Below are positions 26,871 to 34,898 of a DNA stretch of 64,000 bases, one piece after another. A program made the translations under genes and the position numbers. Location: positions 20,861 to 84,860 of the forward strand of contig CAMCAY010000005.1 of the NCBI GenBank assembly GCA_945872815.1. Direction: 5' to 3'. The notes beneath the pieces are model-generated. The model made no database searches. It saw nothing but the letters and a program-made list of their open reading frames with translations, and was not told the origin of the DNA. The first letter of the stretch is position 1. Each line of letters opens with the position of its first letter. The DNA is from Chitinophaga pinensis. Lineage in GTDB: Bacteria; Bacteroidota; Bacteroidia; Chitinophagales; Chitinophagaceae.

Positions 26871-27539
26871 TTAATAAGAAGTTTGACCATCACGTAAGGC
26901 TCCCTTTTTGCCTTTGTTCTTTTTTTCCCATTCCAGCATTTCGGGAGTTTTTTCTATTTTTTTAGGCTTATCATTTGCCATGACTTTTTTTGATTCATCG
27001 GGTACAACCAATACATTTCTGTCCCAATTTTCTGTTCTGACCAACACGCCTGTCTCAGGATTGTAATATTTCCACTTGCCGTCTTTCACACTATAGGGCT
27101 GAGATTTTACAATTTTAAAACTTACAATTTCACCATTTCCCGAACCATAAATAGGTATGGTATCATAGGGCGCTTCAGGATTGTATGCTCTCCAATTTTC
27201 AATTCTTTCCAAACGACCTAGAAAATCAAAATATTTTTGAGCACCTGCTTTACCTCCAAGAATATAATATTCCAACCCTATCAAATCCCCTACACTACTG
27301 TATTTACGCCAAACACCATCTTTTTCTCCATTAACATACTCTCCTTCCTCCACATAACCGGGCTCGCCTCTCAATTCAGGCATATCATTAATCCACTTAC
27401 CAACTTTTTTTCCTTTTGAATTTAACCTGTTTAATGTATCTCCATTTTCAGAAATCGTAATTTGCTGTGCGAAAATCTGAGGAGTTAATAAAAAAAATAA
27501 ACCAATCAAAAAAAAGAATCGAATATTTGAGAATTTCAA
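26871..27539 (-). CDS. Secreted MORN/YwqK-like repeat protein
   Basis: I place the start at TTG 27537-27539. It is preceded 10 nt upstream by AGGA and gives a clean signal peptide (KFSNIRFFFLIGLFF, then LTPQIFAQQ). The frame is open to an ATG at 27635, but the extra 32 residues do not suit a secreted protein. The mature part of about 200 residues carries short repeats of the type GKxxGKW and GEKDGVWRKYSSVGDLIGLEYY, like MORN-variant/YwqK-family repeats. The tail is Lys-rich. YwqK-like proteins are often labelled antitoxins, but no toxin is next to this one and a structural surface role is as likely. It converges on the M1 peptidase gene. Confidence 0.65.
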   Translation of the reverse strand: MKFSNIRFFFLIGLFFLLTPQIFAQQITISENGDTLNRLNSKGKKVGKWINDMPELRGEPGYVEEGEYVNGEKDGVWRKYSSVGDLIGLEYYILGGKAGAQKYFDFLGRLERIENWRAYNPEAPYDTIPIYGSGNGEIVSFKIVKSQPYSVKDGKWKYYNPETGVLVRTENWDRNVLVVPDESKKVMANDKPKKIEKTPEMLEWEKKNKGKKGALRDGQTSY

Positions 27540-27745
27540 CAGAGAAATTCCTGAATGTATATTTTGATTAATTATGGCTAAGAAGCGAGAACAAGTCTTA
27601 TTTAAATAAATTCTTACAAACGAATGTATTGTCATAAAATCATTTTATCATTTTGAATAAAAGAATGCCGAGTAATATTTTTATCACTTACTTTGCAATC
27701 AAATTTAGTGAATTTGCTTTTTAATGCTTGTTAAAAACTCAATTA

Positions 27746-28126
27746 ATGAAAGACTTTAAGAAATACTATAAAATAAATACCCCTGCTGATATTTTATACA
27801 GTGCACTTACTAACGCAGCCACTATACAATTATGGACAGGAGAATCAGCAATAATGGAAGCAATCGAAGGAACAGAGTTTTCTCTTTGGGAAGACAGTAT
27901 TGCAGGTAAGAATTTATCATTTGAACCCGGTAAAAAAATAGTACAGGAATGGTATTTTGGAGAAACCGAAACACCTTCTATCGTCACAATCATCCTTCAC
28001 GAAGAAAAAGAAAAAACTTCCGTTGAACTCAGGCACACCAATATACCGGATGAAGTTTATGAAAATATAGTTAGCGGTTGGAATGAAAACTATTTTGGCG
28101 CATTAATTGATTTTTATTCAGAATAG
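27746..28126 (+). CDS. SRPBCC (START-like/AHSA1) domain protein
   Basis: A 126-residue single-domain protein starting at ATG 27746; an upstream in-frame TTG adds six residues and is less likely. It has the SRPBCC layout: YKINTPADILYSALTNA at the start, TIQLWTGESA, a central PGKKIVQEWYFGE beta strand, and a C-terminal helix VYENIVSGWNENYFGALIDF. Such small proteins bind hydrophobic ligands or, like Aha1, contact Hsp90. No partner is visible. It converges on the FAH-family gene with 3 bp between the stops. Confidence 0.75.
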   Translation: MKDFKKYYKINTPADILYSALTNAATIQLWTGESAIMEAIEGTEFSLWEDSIAGKNLSFEPGKKIVQEWYFGETETPSIVTIILHEEKEKTSVELRHTNIPDEVYENIVSGWNENYFGALIDFYSE

Positions 28127-28129
28127 GAT

Positions 28130-28741
28130 TTATTTCACTTCAATTTTCAACATACTGTTTCCTTCTAAAAATGCTTCCAATTCGTCACCTACCAAACATT
28201 CGCCCACTCCCGCAGGGGTTCCTGTAAAAACAACATCACCAATATTCAGTGAAAAGTATTGAGAAATGTTGGATACGATTCGATCAAAACTAAAAATCAT
28301 ATCGCCGGAATTTCCCTTTTGCAACGTTTCGCCATTTTTGTTGAAATGAAAATTCACATTTTTCTTATTAAAGCCCGGGGTCATGTCTGTAAATTTTCCA
28401 AATGCTGCAGAGTTATCAAATGCTTTTGCCTTTTCCCAGGGAAGCCCTTTCTTTTTTAGTTCATCCTGTATATCTCTGGCGGTAAAATCAATACCAACGG
28501 TGATTCCATTGTAATAAGAAGATGCGTGTCTTTCCTGAATGTATTTTCCATTTTTACAAATACGTAAAACCAATTCGCATTCATAATGCAACTCGTTGGT
28601 AAATTCGGGATAATAAAAAGGAATATGAGCCTGATAAAGAGCACTTTTGGGTTTCATGAATATAACGGGCTCTGTGGGAACTTCATTGCCTAATTCTTTG
28701 GCATGATCAATATAATTTCTTCCAATGCAGATTATCTTCAT
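28130..28741 (-). CDS. Fumarylacetoacetate hydrolase-family protein (acylpyruvase-like)
   Basis: A 203-residue member of the FAH superfamily, short form. It starts with MKIICIGRNYIDHAKELGNE, carries the metal-binding acidic cluster around LHYECELVLRI, and has the helix and loop GVDFTAR-like segment GITVGIDFTARDIQDELKKKG. The small size and CIGRNY start fit YcgM/FAHD1, which hydrolyse acylpyruvates or decarboxylate oxaloacetate. It lies about 6.7 kb from the kynurenine cluster on the other strand. I do not see the features of 4-oxalocrotonate decarboxylase/hydratase (about 260 residues), so a role in that pathway is not supported. Confidence 0.85.
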   Translation of the reverse strand: MKIICIGRNYIDHAKELGNEVPTEPVIFMKPKSALYQAHIPFYYPEFTNELHYECELVLRICKNGKYIQERHASSYYNGITVGIDFTARDIQDELKKKGLPWEKAKAFDNSAAFGKFTDMTPGFNKKNVNFHFNKNGETLQKGNSGDMIFSFDRIVSNISQYFSLNIGDVVFTGTPAGVGECLVGDELEAFLEGNSMLKIEVK

Positions 28742-28828
28742 ATCAGTTTTTAAATTGGGTGGTGGATTACAACATCAAAAATAACGAATTAGAATTAATA
28801 AACAATAATCCAACTAAATAGAAATTAT

Positions 28829-29407
28829 TTAAATATCACATTGAGTATTATTGTACAATGACATTGTTTTATCAATGCCTATCGAAGCAAAACTTTCAAT
28901 GACTTCTATAGATTGTTGTATTTTTTTTTGAATCAAAGGAATTTCCTCTTTTTTCCATTTACCCAAAACAAAGTCTGCCTGCATGCCCTTTGGAAAGTTA
29001 TTGCCTATTCCAAATCGGAGTTTTGGATATTCATCTGTTCCTAAAATATTCTGAATATCTTTCAATCCATTGTGACCTGCATGAGTACCAGATTTTCTTA
29101 CCCTGATTCTGTTTAGTTGAATAGACAAATCGTCTACAACAGTTAAAGTATTTTCCAGTGGCACTTTTTCTTTTTCCTGCCAATATTTGAATGCTCTGCC
29201 GCTTAGATTCATGTAGGTTGTAGGGCAAATACAAACAAATATTTTACCCTTCCATTTCACTTCAGCAACATAAGCCAGTCTGTCTACTTTAAAACTTCCA
29301 CCATGCTTTGCAGCGAAAGCAAAGACCACATCAAATCCGATGTTGTGTCTTGTATTGGAGTACTCATCACCAATATTACCCAATCCTACAATGAGATATT
29401 TTGACAT
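28829..29407 (-). CDS. pth: Peptidyl-tRNA hydrolase
   Basis: This 192-residue enzyme releases tRNA from stalled peptidyl-tRNAs. The N-terminal LIVGLGNIGDEYSNTRHNIG contains the conserved asparagine and catalytic histidine of the Pth family. PTTYMNLSGRAF and SGTHAGHNGLKDI carry the substrate-binding asparagines, and YPKLRFGIGNN ends the core. It is read in the same direction as ftsK, 62 bp downstream, and is followed by the FAH-family gene after 87 bp. Confidence 0.95.
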   Translation of the reverse strand: MSKYLIVGLGNIGDEYSNTRHNIGFDVVFAFAAKHGGSFKVDRLAYVAEVKWKGKIFVCICPTTYMNLSGRAFKYWQEKEKVPLENTLTVVDDLSIQLNRIRVRKSGTHAGHNGLKDIQNILGTDEYPKLRFGIGNNFPKGMQADFVLGKWKKEEIPLIQKKIQQSIEVIESFASIGIDKTMSLYNNTQCDI

Positions 29408-29469
29408 GTCTTGTAACTGGAAAACAATAGTTCTTTGAAAATTAATAAAAATAATTGTGTAATAATTAT

Positions 29470-31914
29470 CTAACCCAAACTATCCAATAGTTGTTTTAAT
29501 TCTGCTTCTGTTTTAATCAATACATCTCTTACTTTACTTCCCTGACTTGCACCTACAATACCAGCGGCTTCGAGTTGATCCATTAATCTTCCTGCACGGT
29601 TGTAACCAAGTTTCATTCTTCTTTGAAGCAAAGATGTACTACCACTTTGGCTGCTGACTATTAATCTTGCTGCGTCTTCAAAAAGAGAGTCCTTGTCATT
29701 CACATCAAAATCTCTTCCATCAGCATCTTTTTCGTCAATATATTCTGGTAATAAAAACGCTTGGGCATAACCACGCTGTTCGCCAATAAAATCAACAATT
29801 TTATCCACTTCAGGCGTATCAACAAAAGCACATTGCAAACGTACGATTTCACCTTTATAACTGATTAACATATCCCCTTGTCCAATCAATTGCTCTGCGC
29901 CACCGGCATCTAAAATAGTACGACTATCTATTTTACTACTAACCTTAAAGGCTATACGCGCAGGGAAGTTTGCTTTAATTGTACCGGTAATGATATTAAC
30001 GGAGGGACGTTGGGTTGCAATGATCAAATGTATTCCAACAGCTCTTGCCAATTGAGCGAGACGAGCGATAGGCATTTCTACTTCTTTACCCGCAGTCATA
30101 ATCAAATCTGCAAACTCATCCACCACCAATATTATAAATGGCAAAAACTGGTGACCTTTTTCTGGATTTAATTTTCTGGATGCGAATTTCTCATTGTACT
30201 CCCTGATATTTCTGCAACCTGCTTCCTTCAATAAGTCATAGCGATTGTCCATTTCAATACAAAGTGCATTCAACGTATGAACTACTTTTTTTGTATCTGT
30301 AATAATGGCATCTTCTTCGCCAGGTAGTTTTGCCAAAAAATGTCTCTCTATCGTTTTATAAATGCTAAGCTCCACTTTTTTGGGATCCACCAATACAAAC
30401 TTCATTTGAGACGGATGTTTGCTGTATAATAATGATACCAATATGGCATTCAAACCTACAGATTTACCCTGGCCAGTTGCCCCTGCCATCAATAAATGCG
30501 GCATGCTAGCCAAATCCACAATGAAATTCTCATTGTCAATTTTCTTTCCGATAGCAATGGGAAGCGAGTAATTATTTTTTGTAAATTTTTCAGAAGACAA
30601 CAATGTCTTCATGCTGACAATCGTCTTTCTTGCATTGGGAACTTCAATCCCAATTGTTCCTTTACCCGGTATTGGCGCAATGATACGAATACCAAGAGCA
30701 GCCAAACTCAATGCAATATCATCTTCCAAATTTTTAATCCTCGAAATTCTGACACCGGCAGCAGGAATGATTTCATATAAAGTGACAGTAGGACCTACTG
30801 TTGCAGAAATTTTTTGAATACTGATATCATAATTCTTCAGTGTATTAATGATCTGCGTTTTGTTGTTTTCCAACTCGGCAGGATCCTGAACAATTTTTTC
30901 ACTACCGTGATTTTCCAACAGATCCAATGTAGGAAATTTATAATCCCTCAAATCCAAAATAGGGTCATAAGGCTTTGATTGTTTCGACTTTTCTAAAGAA
31001 GTATTATCTACCTCTTGTGAAGGATGAACGGTTTTAATCTCAAGTTCAAGTCCAGTATCTGAAGATTTATTTGTTTTTTCTTTAGGGGCAACGACAATAG
31101 GAGGCAGATCCTCTTCACTGTCATCATTCTCCACTTCATCTTCAATAGAATTTTCATTTTCAGTTTCCTCTGCAATTTCAACAATCGGTTCAGTTTTTTT
31201 CAAATAATTACCAACTGGCATTTCATCCTCTTTTTCTTCAGGTATCAACAAATCTTCCTGATTATTATTGGCTGTGATTGGTTTTTCAGAACTTGACTGT
31301 GGCCACAACTTTCCAAAAGCAGGATTAAATCTCCATATTACATAGCCTAAAAATGAAACAAAAACCAAACCAATGGTTCCAAATGAACCAATAGAAGTGT
31401 ATAAATTTTCTCTACATAAATCCCCTACTGCACCACCCCAAGGAAATGGATTGCCTTCAAAAATTACGGAAGCTGTTAAACTCAACAATGGCAGTCCAAT
31501 GGTGATGTATTTTATATTTCTAAAAATGCGAAAAACGCCTTTTTTGAAAAATAAATTAATACCACAAACAAAAAAAAATGAACACAATAAATAGGAAGCA
31601 ACGCCAAACCCTTTGTAAATAAAAAAATTGGAAATATACGCACCGAAAGTGCCCATTAAATTTGATACCTGAACATCTGTAATCCACAATAATTTATTTC
31701 CTTCATGAAAGACCTTGTCTTGATCTTCGTCCCAAGTAAATAAGTATGAAGTGAAAGCGACAAATAAAAATACTGTTAGTAATAAAAAAAAGCTACCCAA
31801 TATTTTATGGGTTCTCTCATCTCTTATAAATTGCTTAAAATTAATTTTCTCAAAAGAATCTTGTTTAAGCTCTTCCGCAGGTGCAATTGATTTTGATTTT
31901 ATTTTTTTAGCCAT
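29470..31914 (-). CDS. ftsK: DNA translocase FtsK/SpoIIIE
   Basis: The 814 residues have the full FtsK layout. Four N-terminal membrane helices (about 40-190) anchor it at the division septum. An acidic linker follows (about 200-330, rich in Glu/Asp). The RecA-like motor has its Walker A lysine at K484 in AGATGQGKSVGLN and Walker B in LVVDEFADLIM. The C-terminal winged-helix gamma domain (about 745-805, LLQRRMKLGYNRAGRLMDQL) reads polar KOPS-like sequences. It pumps chromosome dimers through the closing septum. A TATATTTG element ends 6 nt upstream of the ATG. Confidence 0.96.
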   Translation of the reverse strand: MAKKIKSKSIAPAEELKQDSFEKINFKQFIRDERTHKILGSFFLLLTVFLFVAFTSYLFTWDEDQDKVFHEGNKLLWITDVQVSNLMGTFGAYISNFFIYKGFGVASYLLCSFFFVCGINLFFKKGVFRIFRNIKYITIGLPLLSLTASVIFEGNPFPWGGAVGDLCRENLYTSIGSFGTIGLVFVSFLGYVIWRFNPAFGKLWPQSSSEKPITANNNQEDLLIPEEKEDEMPVGNYLKKTEPIVEIAEETENENSIEDEVENDDSEEDLPPIVVAPKEKTNKSSDTGLELEIKTVHPSQEVDNTSLEKSKQSKPYDPILDLRDYKFPTLDLLENHGSEKIVQDPAELENNKTQIINTLKNYDISIQKISATVGPTVTLYEIIPAAGVRISRIKNLEDDIALSLAALGIRIIAPIPGKGTIGIEVPNARKTIVSMKTLLSSEKFTKNNYSLPIAIGKKIDNENFIVDLASMPHLLMAGATGQGKSVGLNAILVSLLYSKHPSQMKFVLVDPKKVELSIYKTIERHFLAKLPGEEDAIITDTKKVVHTLNALCIEMDNRYDLLKEAGCRNIREYNEKFASRKLNPEKGHQFLPFIILVVDEFADLIMTAGKEVEMPIARLAQLARAVGIHLIIATQRPSVNIITGTIKANFPARIAFKVSSKIDSRTILDAGGAEQLIGQGDMLISYKGEIVRLQCAFVDTPEVDKIVDFIGEQRGYAQAFLLPEYIDEKDADGRDFDVNDKDSLFEDAARLIVSSQSGSTSLLQRRMKLGYNRAGRLMDQLEAAGIVGASQGSKVRDVLIKTEAELKQLLDSLG

Positions 31915-31920
31915 TGCTTA

Positions 31921-31928
31921 CAAATATA
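31921..31928 (-). promoter_or_regulatory. -7 element of ftsK, predicting a leaderless mRNA
   Basis: The minus strand reads TATATTTG, an exact TAnnTTTG match ending 6 nt before the ftsK ATG. Confidence 0.45.
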
Positions 31929-31976
31929 TAAAATCCCTTTTTGTTATCATAAAAACATTGGATATAAATTCGATTT

Positions 31977-32351
31977 TTATTGATTGGCTTTCACTGCTGA
32001 AAACAGTAAAAGCCAGCCTGTAATAAATGAGATTCCCCCAAAAGGAGTGATCATACCAAGTATTGGATATTGGGGCATTATACTTAGAAGATATAAAGAA
32101 CCTGAAAATAATAAAATACCGATAACAAATATTTTTGCTGCCAAAATGATTTTTTGCGAGTTGTATTCCTTAAACAACATTGCAGCGATTATCAATGCGA
32201 AAGAATGATAAAACTGGTATTTCACCCCGGTTTCAAAAATTAAGAGTTCATTTTGAGATACAATTTTTTTTAACCCATGTGCTGCAAAAGCTCCTAATAC
32301 AACACTTAATGCGCTCAATAATATGCCTGTTTTTAAAATAGATTTGTGCAT
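31977..32351 (-). CDS. DUF423 small membrane protein
   Basis: A 124-residue protein with four membrane helices. It has the DUF423 signatures VVLGAFAAHGLKK near the N-terminus, FETGVKYQFYHSFALI in the middle and ITPFGGISFITGWLLL near the end. The family is widespread and its function is unknown. It starts 11 bp after the aroK stop on the same strand, so the two are probably cotranscribed. Confidence 0.88.
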   Translation of the reverse strand: MHKSILKTGILLSALSVVLGAFAAHGLKKIVSQNELLIFETGVKYQFYHSFALIIAAMLFKEYNSQKIILAAKIFVIGILLFSGSLYLLSIMPQYPILGMITPFGGISFITGWLLLFSAVKANQ

Positions 32352-32362
32352 TTAAAAAATGT

Positions 32363-32866
32363 TTAATGACCACCCGTAAATTTATCCATTGAATTTTTAT
32401 CAAGCATACTCACATCTGTAATTAGTGAAGCCTGATTGTAAAAAATATTTCTTTCGCTAAGTTTATTCTCTATAAATTCCAACAATTCCGTTTGATCCAT
32501 ATTTTTAATTAATGGACGCTTGTTTGTTTCAGAAAGAATATTTTCAAGCAATTGACTTGGATTAGATTGTAAATAAATAGTTATACCATTGTTGTTCATC
32601 CATTGGATATTGTCATCATGACAAGGAGTTCCACCGCCACATGAAATGATACAGTTTTCAAAATCAATGGTAGTTCTTAACATTGCGGACTCAATTTTTC
32701 GAAAATAGGCCTCTCCTTTTTTTTCAAAAATCATTTCAATCGTTTCTCCTTCCGCTTTTTCTATTGAATCATCTACATCGTAAAAAAAATATTTTTTTTC
32801 CTCTGCCCAAATTTTCCCCCAATGAGTCTTTCCACATCCCATGAAACCAATTAAATATATACGCAT
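32363..32866 (-). CDS. aroK: Shikimate kinase
   Basis: Starting at ATG 32864-32866 the protein has 168 residues, the normal length, and begins directly with the first strand and P-loop (MRIYLIGFMGCGKTHWGK). It phosphorylates shikimate in aromatic amino acid synthesis. Other marks are the shikimate-binding DVDDSIEKAEGETIEMIFE, EAYFRKIE, the glycine loop IISCGGGTPC and the lid arginine in TNKRPLI. The frame stays open 19 codons further upstream, but that extension is translated from the GTTCAA repeat array and should not be annotated. Confidence 0.93.
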   Translation of the reverse strand: MRIYLIGFMGCGKTHWGKIWAEEKKYFFYDVDDSIEKAEGETIEMIFEKKGEAYFRKIESAMLRTTIDFENCIISCGGGTPCHDDNIQWMNNNGITIYLQSNPSQLLENILSETNKRPLIKNMDQTELLEFIENKLSERNIFYNQASLITDVSMLDKNSMDKFTGGH

Positions 32867-32880
32867 GGATAGTTTTTTAT

Positions 32881-32996
32881 GTTCAAAGTTTAATGGTTCA
32901 AGGTTCAATGGTTCAAGGTTCAAAGGTTCAAAGGTTCAAAGGTTCAATAGTTCAAAGGTTCAATAGTTCAAAGGTTCAAAGGTTTAAAGTTCGAAA
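32881..32996. repeat. Short tandem repeat array, GTTCAA units of 7-8 bp
   Basis: Twelve exact copies of GTTCAA, spaced 7 or 8 bp apart (main unit GGTTCAAA), are followed by two degenerate copies (GTTTAAA, GTTCGAA). The array fills the gap between the aroK start and the 3' end of the carboxypeptidase-regulatory-like gene. On the aroK strand the unit reads TTTGAACC. A degraded relative occurs at 44323-44353. Confidence 0.9.
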
Positions 32997-33013
32997 TTTT
33001 TACTTTTCACTTT

Positions 33014-33655
33014 TTACTTTTTCTTCCTAAAATCTCCTCTTTTCCAAGCCTTAATAAATTCTGCCCAAGCAACCGGATTAAATATATTTTGCGGAGCAAT
33101 TTGTCCTGAATAATATAATTTACTAGCTCTTTGTCGGAGATATTGCGAAGATGCCTCTTTTCCATCTACTGGAATATTACAAGTTAAAAACCTACGGATG
33201 GCTAAACTATTGTTACTTCTTGCAATTGCAATTTCATCATCGGGTACGTTCGTGTTTAAAAAATCACGCTCAAATTGTTCTCTACTTATTCTATGTTTAA
33301 TAATTGTAGCAGGTAAAAATACTGTGTCATTTATCATTAACTGAATAACACTGTATTGATTTTCTTTAAGATCTTTGGGTATGATAACTGATTTAGGTTT
33401 ATAGCCAATGCTTGTAAAATCTATCCTATCACCTTTTAAAACCACAATACTAAAAACACCCGCTTCATTTGAAACCGTTCCTCTGTTCTGTCCACTAACA
33501 ATAATGCTAACACTTGGTAAACCTTTTAAACTGTCTGCAGACATCACAACACCATATAATTGCACTACAGAATCTTTAAAAGTCTCAAATTGAGCTTTAA
33601 CAGTAAACGGAAAAATAAACACAAGAATGTATATATAAAGTTTAGCTCTTTTCAT
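33014..33655 (-). CDS. Secreted carboxypeptidase-regulatory-like domain protein
   Basis: The 213 residues have a signal peptide (MKRAKLYIYILVFIFPFTVKAQ) followed by a CarboxypepD_reg-like beta-sandwich domain (about 30-115: VQLYGVVMSADSLKGLPSVS, GTVSNEAGVFSIVV, FTSIGYKPKSVII). This fold is common at the N-terminus of SusC/TonB receptors, but here it stands alone with a C-terminal helical region of about 90 residues ending in basic residues. Function unknown; it is probably in the periplasm or outer-membrane associated. Its stop codon lies in a T-rich tract next to the repeat array. Confidence 0.75.
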   Translation of the reverse strand: MKRAKLYIYILVFIFPFTVKAQFETFKDSVVQLYGVVMSADSLKGLPSVSIIVSGQNRGTVSNEAGVFSIVVLKGDRIDFTSIGYKPKSVIIPKDLKENQYSVIQLMINDTVFLPATIIKHRISREQFERDFLNTNVPDDEIAIARSNNSLAIRRFLTCNIPVDGKEASSQYLRQRASKLYYSGQIAPQNIFNPVAWAEFIKAWKRGDFRKKK

Positions 33656-33820
33656 TTAATTTATAATATTCAAAATTAAATACTTTGATTCACACAAAAG
33701 TCATTTCGATTGCCCTGATTATTATTGATATTTTATACAATTATTTGTTTATTAAATCAAAGTAAAGACATCAATGACTAATTTTACACTGCTAATTTTA
33801 TTTTAACAAATTATTCCACG

Positions 33821-34891
33821 ATGACAACAGAAGATATACTAAAAGCACTGAGCAATGTACAAGAACCAGATTTGGGAAAGGACTTGGTTACGCTCAATAT
33901 GATTAAAGATATTGAAATCGACAATAAGAATGTTTCTTTTACTGTAGTATTGACAACTCCCGCATGCCCAATGAAGGATATGATTAAAAATGCCTGTATT
34001 AATGCCGTTCAGCTATTAGTGAATAAAGAAGCAAACGTTACTGTTCATTTTACAAGCAATACCTCTACCAATAGATTAAATCCAAAAACAATTTTAGGGG
34101 GAGTTAAAAATATCATAGCAGTTGTTAGTGGAAAAGGAGGTGTTGGTAAAAGTACCGTTTCCGCAAATCTTGCATTAGCACTTTCAGAAGGTGGCGCCAA
34201 AGTTGGATTAATGGACGCAGATATATACGGACCAAGTCAGCATATCATGTTTGGTATCCGCGGAGAAAGACCTTTGATGAAAGAAACTGATGGCAAGGGT
34301 TTAATAATGCCTATTGAAAAATTTGGAATAAAGGTAATGAGTATCGGTATTCTGATTGATGAAAAACAAGCTGTCGTTTGGCGTGGGCCAATGGTCAGCA
34401 GTGCAATCAGGCAATTCGTAAGTGATGTGGACTGGGGTGAGTTGGATTATTTGATTATAGACATGCCGCCCGGAACAGGTGACATTCACCTTACGATGAT
34501 ACAAACAGTACCAATCACGGGTGTTATAGTTGTGACCACCCCTCAATTGGTTGCATTGGCTGATGCAAAAAAAGGCGTAGCAATGTTCAGGCAGGCACAG
34601 TTGAAAGTTCCTATAATTGGATTAGTAGAAAACATGAGCTACTTCACACCGTCAGAATTACCTGATAACAAATATTACATTTTTGGGAAAGAGGGAGGAA
34701 AAAATCTGGCGGAAGAATTTGAAATTCCATTTCTGGGGCAAATTCCTTTGGTGCAAAGTATCAGAGAAGGCGGGGATGCCGGAGAACCAATCATGACTGG
34801 TAATGACAACATTACTAAAAATGCGTTTAAAATTTTTGCCGGAAATGCAGTAAGAGGTATTTCAATGAAAAATGCAGGAGTAGAAAATTAA
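33821..34891 (+). CDS. mrp: Mrp/ApbC-family Fe-S carrier P-loop ATPase
   Basis: The 356 residues comprise an N-terminal MIP18/DUF59 domain (about 1-85, with the conserved cysteine in TTPACPMKDM) and a MinD/Mrp ATPase domain (P-loop VSGKGGVGKSTVSANLA near 108-124; IIDMPPGTGDIHLTM; VVTTPQLVALADAKKG). Mrp proteins carry Fe-S clusters to target enzymes. The C-terminal segment after ENMSYF reads TPSELPDNKYYIFG, and the CxxC usual at this point in ApbC/Nbp35 is absent. The gene converges with ACMSD (7 bp gap) at the edge of the kynurenine cluster. Confidence 0.92.
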   Translation: MTTEDILKALSNVQEPDLGKDLVTLNMIKDIEIDNKNVSFTVVLTTPACPMKDMIKNACINAVQLLVNKEANVTVHFTSNTSTNRLNPKTILGGVKNIIAVVSGKGGVGKSTVSANLALALSEGGAKVGLMDADIYGPSQHIMFGIRGERPLMKETDGKGLIMPIEKFGIKVMSIGILIDEKQAVVWRGPMVSSAIRQFVSDVDWGELDYLIIDMPPGTGDIHLTMIQTVPITGVIVVTTPQLVALADAKKGVAMFRQAQLKVPIIGLVENMSYFTPSELPDNKYYIFGKEGGKNLAEEFEIPFLGQIPLVQSIREGGDAGEPIMTGNDNITKNAFKIFAGNAVRGISMKNAGVEN

Positions 34892-34898
34892 AAAATAA

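Noticed and set aside
26871..27539. YwqK-like protein as part of a toxin-antitoxin system
   Set aside because: It has a signal peptide and no toxin gene is adjacent; the antitoxin label comes only from family naming.
28130..28741. FAH-family gene as the missing 4-oxalocrotonate decarboxylase or hydratase
   Set aside because: At 203 residues with a CIGRNY start it matches acylpyruvase-type FAH proteins, and it is not in the kynurenine cluster.
32867..32923. N-terminal extension of aroK (NLEPL repeats)
   Set aside because: It is translation of the GTTCAA repeat array; shikimate kinases start at the strand just before the P-loop.
32881..32996. CRISPR-like array
   Set aside because: Units are 7-8 bp with no spacers and no cas genes; it is a simple tandem repeat.
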